DNA of 64,000 nt. Origin: Rhizobium sp. S152. Lineage in GTDB: Bacteria > Pseudomonadota > Alphaproteobacteria > Rhizobiales > Rhizobiaceae. Position 1 is the stretch's first letter; every line of letters starts with the position of its first letter. A program made the translations under genes and the position numbers. This document shows, in pieces, positions 61,817 through 64,000 of the stretch. Location of the stretch: positions 1-64,000 of the forward strand of contig NZ_JAUDRZ010000005.1 of the NCBI RefSeq assembly GCF_030380735.1. Reading direction: 5' to 3'. The notes under the pieces were generated by a model. That model searched no databases and was not told the origin of the DNA. It saw nothing but the letters and a program-made list of their open reading frames with translations.

Positions 61817-61841
61817 GAAGCCCGGTGCGAGACCGGGCTTC
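61817..61841 (-). terminator. Terminator of the branched-chain amino-acid binding protein gene
   Basis: A perfect 10-bp stem GAAGCCCGGT / ACCGGGCTTC with a 5-base loop. On the minus strand it is followed by a T-rich tail (TTTCGTTTT). It lies 20 bases past the stop at 61862. Confidence 0.85.
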
Positions 61842-61861
61842 CAAAGTGAGAACGAAAGTTC

Positions 61862-62986
61862 TTACTTCGCGTCCTGCGGGAAGTAGGAGAACTTGCCGTC
61901 CGGGCCCTTCTTCCATTCGTACATGACGTAGCCAGGGATCTTCGGGTCGCCCTTTTCGTCGAACGAGATGTCGCCGAGAACGGTCTTGAACGGACCCTTT
62001 TCCTTCATCGCGGTGGCAACGGCTTCAGCGTCGGTCGAAGCGGCTGCCTTGGCAGCTTCAGCGATCGTCTGCATGGCAGCGTAGGAGTACAGCGTGTAAG
62101 CTTCCGGGTTGAAGCCGGCAGCCTTGAACTTCTCGACGAGCGCCTTGTTGTCGGGGTTCAGCGTTGCGTCCGGGCCGAACGTGTTCAGCGTACCGGCGAC
62201 TGCGTCACCAGCGATCGATGCCAGTTCGTTCGAAACGATACCGTCACCCGATACGAGCGTTGCCTTCAGGCCTTGGTCGGCTGCCTGGCGGATGATCAGA
62301 CCGGCTTCGGTATGGAGACCGCCCCAGTAGATGATCGAAACGCCGGCTTCCTTCATCTTGGCGATGAGGGCCGAGAAGTCCTTGTCGCCGACGTTGATGC
62401 CTTCGTACATGACTTCGGTGAGGCCAGCGGCATTCATGGCCTTCTTGGTTTCGTCAGCGAGGCCCTGGCCGTACGGGGTCTTGTCGTGAACGACGGCGAC
62501 CTTGGCGTCCTTGAAGTGGTCGGCAAGATACTTGCCGGCGATGCCGCCCTGCTGGTCGTCGCGACCGCAAGTACGGAACGTGTTCCAGAGACCACGCTCG
62601 GTGAACTGCGGGTTGGTCGCAGCCGGCGTGATTTCGAGGATGCCGTTTTCAGCGTAAACTTCGGAAGCCGGGATCGAAACGCCCGAGTTGAAGTGGCCGA
62701 TGACGAACTTTACGCCGTCAGCAGCGAACTTGTTGGCAACCGAAATACCCTGCTTCGGGTCGGACACGTCGTCGCCGAGGACGATCTTGATCTGCTCGCC
62801 GTTGATGCCGCCAGCAGCGTTGATGTCAGCAGCTGCCTGTTCGGCACCCTTCTGAAGCTGAGCACCGAAAGCTGCGTTCGGGCCGGTCAGCGGACCGGCA
62901 ACGGCTACCGTGATGTCGGCCCATGCGTTGCCGCTGAAGGCGACCATCGCCGTCAGAGCCACTGCCGACAGAAGAGACTTCTTCAT
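61862..62986 (-). CDS. livK: Branched-chain amino-acid ABC transporter binding protein
   Basis: A periplasmic Leu/Ile/Val-type binding protein of 374 aa. Signal peptide residues 1-23 (ending GNAWAD). The mature start [27 protein letters not shown] is the family pattern, as are [15 protein letters not shown] and [20 protein letters not shown]. It is transcribed after the livF and DUF6867 genes but has its own terminator, and was probably transcribed from its own promoter in 62987-63105. Confidence 0.92.
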   Translation of the reverse strand: MKKSLLSAVALTAMVAFSGNAWADITVAVAGPLTGPNAAFGAQLQKGAEQAAADINAAGGINGEQIKIVLGDDVSDPKQGISVANKFAADGVKFVIGHFNSGVSIPASEVYAENGILEITPAATNPQFTERGLWNTFRTCGRDDQQGGIAGKYLADHFKDAKVAVVHDKTPYGQGLADETKKAMNAAGLTEVMYEGINVGDKDFSALIAKMKEAGVSIIYWGGLHTEAGLIIRQAADQGLKATLVSGDGIVSNELASIAGDAVAGTLNTFGPDATLNPDNKALVEKFKAAGFNPEAYTLYSYAAMQTIAEAAKAAASTDAEAVATAMKEKGPFKTVLGDISFDEKGDPKIPGYVMYEWKKGPDGKFSYFPQDAK

Positions 62987-63105
62987 TATGTTACTCCCAG
63001 TTTTTTAGCGGGTTCCGTTCCATTACCCAGCGCATCACCCACTTTACTGCGCCGGGAAACCTGTTCCACTCGGAGAGGTAATTTGTCCCTAGATTCAACC
63101 GACTG

Positions 63106-63459
63106 TCAATGTTTTGCCTTCCAGGAGAAGGGCGACGTCTTTTCGTAGAGCCAGTAGTAATTGTTGACCATCTGATTGGTCCGGCGATAGCGGTATCCCG
63201 CCGTCGCGAAGATCAAAAGAAGGACGAAGTCGATGGCGTAATAGAACACGCTGATCACGGGGCCGTCGAACAGCGCATGATGCAGGAATTGCATCGCGGC
63301 CGCCAGAAGCACGGTGTAGCCGATGACTATAGGATAGTCGCTCCAGCCGTCGGCCGCGGCCTTGCCCGAACGCCATGCCGTCCAGAAGCCGATCAAAACA
63401 ACGAGCAGTCGAATGACGCTGCGAACGCCGGTATCGCCTTCAAAGAAAAGTCCCTGCAT
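63106..63459 (-). CDS. DUF6867-type small membrane protein
   Basis: A 117-residue inner-membrane protein with three to four hydrophobic helices and an aromatic-rich C-terminus (YYWLYEKTSPFSWKAKH). Proteins of this kind follow livF in many rhizobia, which suggests an auxiliary role to the branched-chain amino-acid importer. The role is untested as far as I know. It is 24 bases after livF. Confidence 0.75.
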   Translation of the reverse strand: MQGLFFEGDTGVRSVIRLLVVLIGFWTAWRSGKAAADGWSDYPIVIGYTVLLAAAMQFLHHALFDGPVISVFYYAIDFVLLLIFATAGYRYRRTNQMVNNYYWLYEKTSPFSWKAKH

Positions 63460-63483
63460 ATCAAAGTCTCCCCTTCGTCATGC

Positions 63484-64000
63484 TCAATGCCGTCCGCCTT
63501 CGAGATAGGCGGCGCGAACTTCAGGATTGGCCAGCAGTTCCTGGCCGGAGCCCGACATCGTCACCTTGCCGTTGACCATGACATAGGCCCGGTCGGACAG
63601 CTTCAGCGCCGCGAATGCGTTCTGCTCGACGAGGAACACGGTCAGCCCCTCATCCTTGTTCAGCTTCTTGATCGCCTCGAAGATGCCCTTGACGATCAGC
63701 GGCGCGAGGCCGAGCGACGGCTCGTCGAGGAGCAGCAGTTTTGGGCGCGCCATCAGCGCGCGGCCGATCGACAGCATCTGCTGCTCGCCGCCCGAAAGCG
63801 TGCCGCCGCGCTGCGTCTGGCGCTCCTTCAGGCGCGGGAACATCGTGAAAATCTTCTCGACGTCTTCCTTGAAGTATTTCAGGTTGTCGAGGCCGGCGCC
63901 CATCTGCAGGTTTTCCATCACGCTCATGCGCGGGAAAATGCGGCGTCCCTCAGGCGACTGCGCGATGCGCAGGCGGGCGATTTCGTGGGTGGGCATCCTG
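63484..64000 (-). CDS. livF: Branched-chain amino-acid ABC transporter ATPase LivF, partial
   Basis: The C-terminal part (about 172 residues) of a LivF ATPase; the frame is open to the right window edge, so Walker A is missing. The signature is TLSGGEQQMLSIGRALM and Walker B KLLLLDEPSLGLAPLIV, with the D-loop and IARLRIAQSPEGRRIFPRMSVMENL, in pieces, all typical of LivF. It would be followed on the minus strand by the DUF6867 and livK-type genes. Confidence 0.95.
   Translation of the reverse strand, partial: RMPTHEIARLRIAQSPEGRRIFPRMSVMENLQMGAGLDNLKYFKEDVEKIFTMFPRLKERQTQRGGTLSGGEQQMLSIGRALMARPKLLLLDEPSLGLAPLIVKGIFEAIKKLNKDEGLTVFLVEQNAFAALKLSDRAYVMVNGKVTMSGSGQELLANPEVRAAYLEGGRH

Noticed and set aside
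61463..61849. Plus-strand frame running past the dehydrogenase start
   Set aside because: Mostly antisense to the dehydrogenase, and the remainder overlaps the terminator of the binding-protein gene.

Overview
The window reads as chromosomal DNA of an alphaproteobacterium of the Rhizobiaceae (Rhizobium/Agrobacterium/Neorhizobium type). The evidence is high GC, a PhyR-NepR-EcfG stress module, a hmuPSTUV-tonB hemin locus with RirA-type boxes, the rhizobial ureDABCEFG gene order with its accessory genes, and a phytochrome carrying an HWE kinase. No rRNA, tRNA, CRISPR array, prophage or transposase gene was seen.

Layout. 1-6.1 kb: end of a NodT-type outer-membrane efflux lipoprotein, a small unknown gene, a TetR/SMR efflux pair with a palindromic operator, a truncated globin, a DUF423 protein, and a leftward operon DUF2325 - unknown - HmuQ-like heme monooxygenase - VOC protein. 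4.8-10.8 kb: tonB and an exported protein, divergent from hmuPSTUV. 10.8-14.8 kb: general stress response, namely ecfG-nepR and phyR back to back, an HWE kinase and a DUF883 operon, with four GGAAC-N16/18-TT promoters. 15.2-17.9 kb: dihydropyrimidine dehydrogenase preT-preA. 18-26 kb: a mixed block with a sunset-domain protein, an orphan HigA, FtrA/rhodanese, a glycosyltransferase, an intact heme oxygenase, an unknown protein, and an internally deleted heme oxygenase remnant fused by overlap to a bacteriophytochrome. 26-35.5 kb: rutR-like regulator, beta-ureidopropionase, two tandem coiled-coil genes, dihydropyrimidinase, a cupin and a four-gene ABC importer that is interrupted by a GC-rich inverted-repeat element and a DUF559 gene. 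35.8-41.2 kb: RND pump and a Crp/Fnr regulator with a perfect TTGAT-N4-ATCAA box. 41.2-48.8 kb: urease cluster, read leftward, with a GGDEF gene lying inside it. 49-54.9 kb: urtABCDE urea ABC importer. 55.1-59.4 kb, divergent from urt: a sensor kinase fused to an NCS1-type permease, and its LuxR-type response regulator. 59.5-64 kb: acyltransferase, 2-hydroxyacid dehydrogenase, and part of a branched-chain amino-acid ABC system.

Much of the right half fits one nitrogen-scavenging theme. PreTA, dihydropyrimidinase and ureidopropionase turn pyrimidines into beta-amino acids plus ammonia. UrtABCDE imports urea and urease splits it. A likely sigma-54 promoter stands before ureD. The permease-kinase beside urt is a candidate sensor for urea or nucleobases. 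The left half has an iron/heme theme: uptake, TonB energy supply, heme degradation, and iron-responsive boxes in both relevant promoters.

The most notable items are the permease-fused kinase, the heme oxygenase remnant coupled to the phytochrome, and three copies of a roughly 38-bp inverted-pair repeat, one of which supplies the ribosome binding site of a DUF559 nuclease-like gene.
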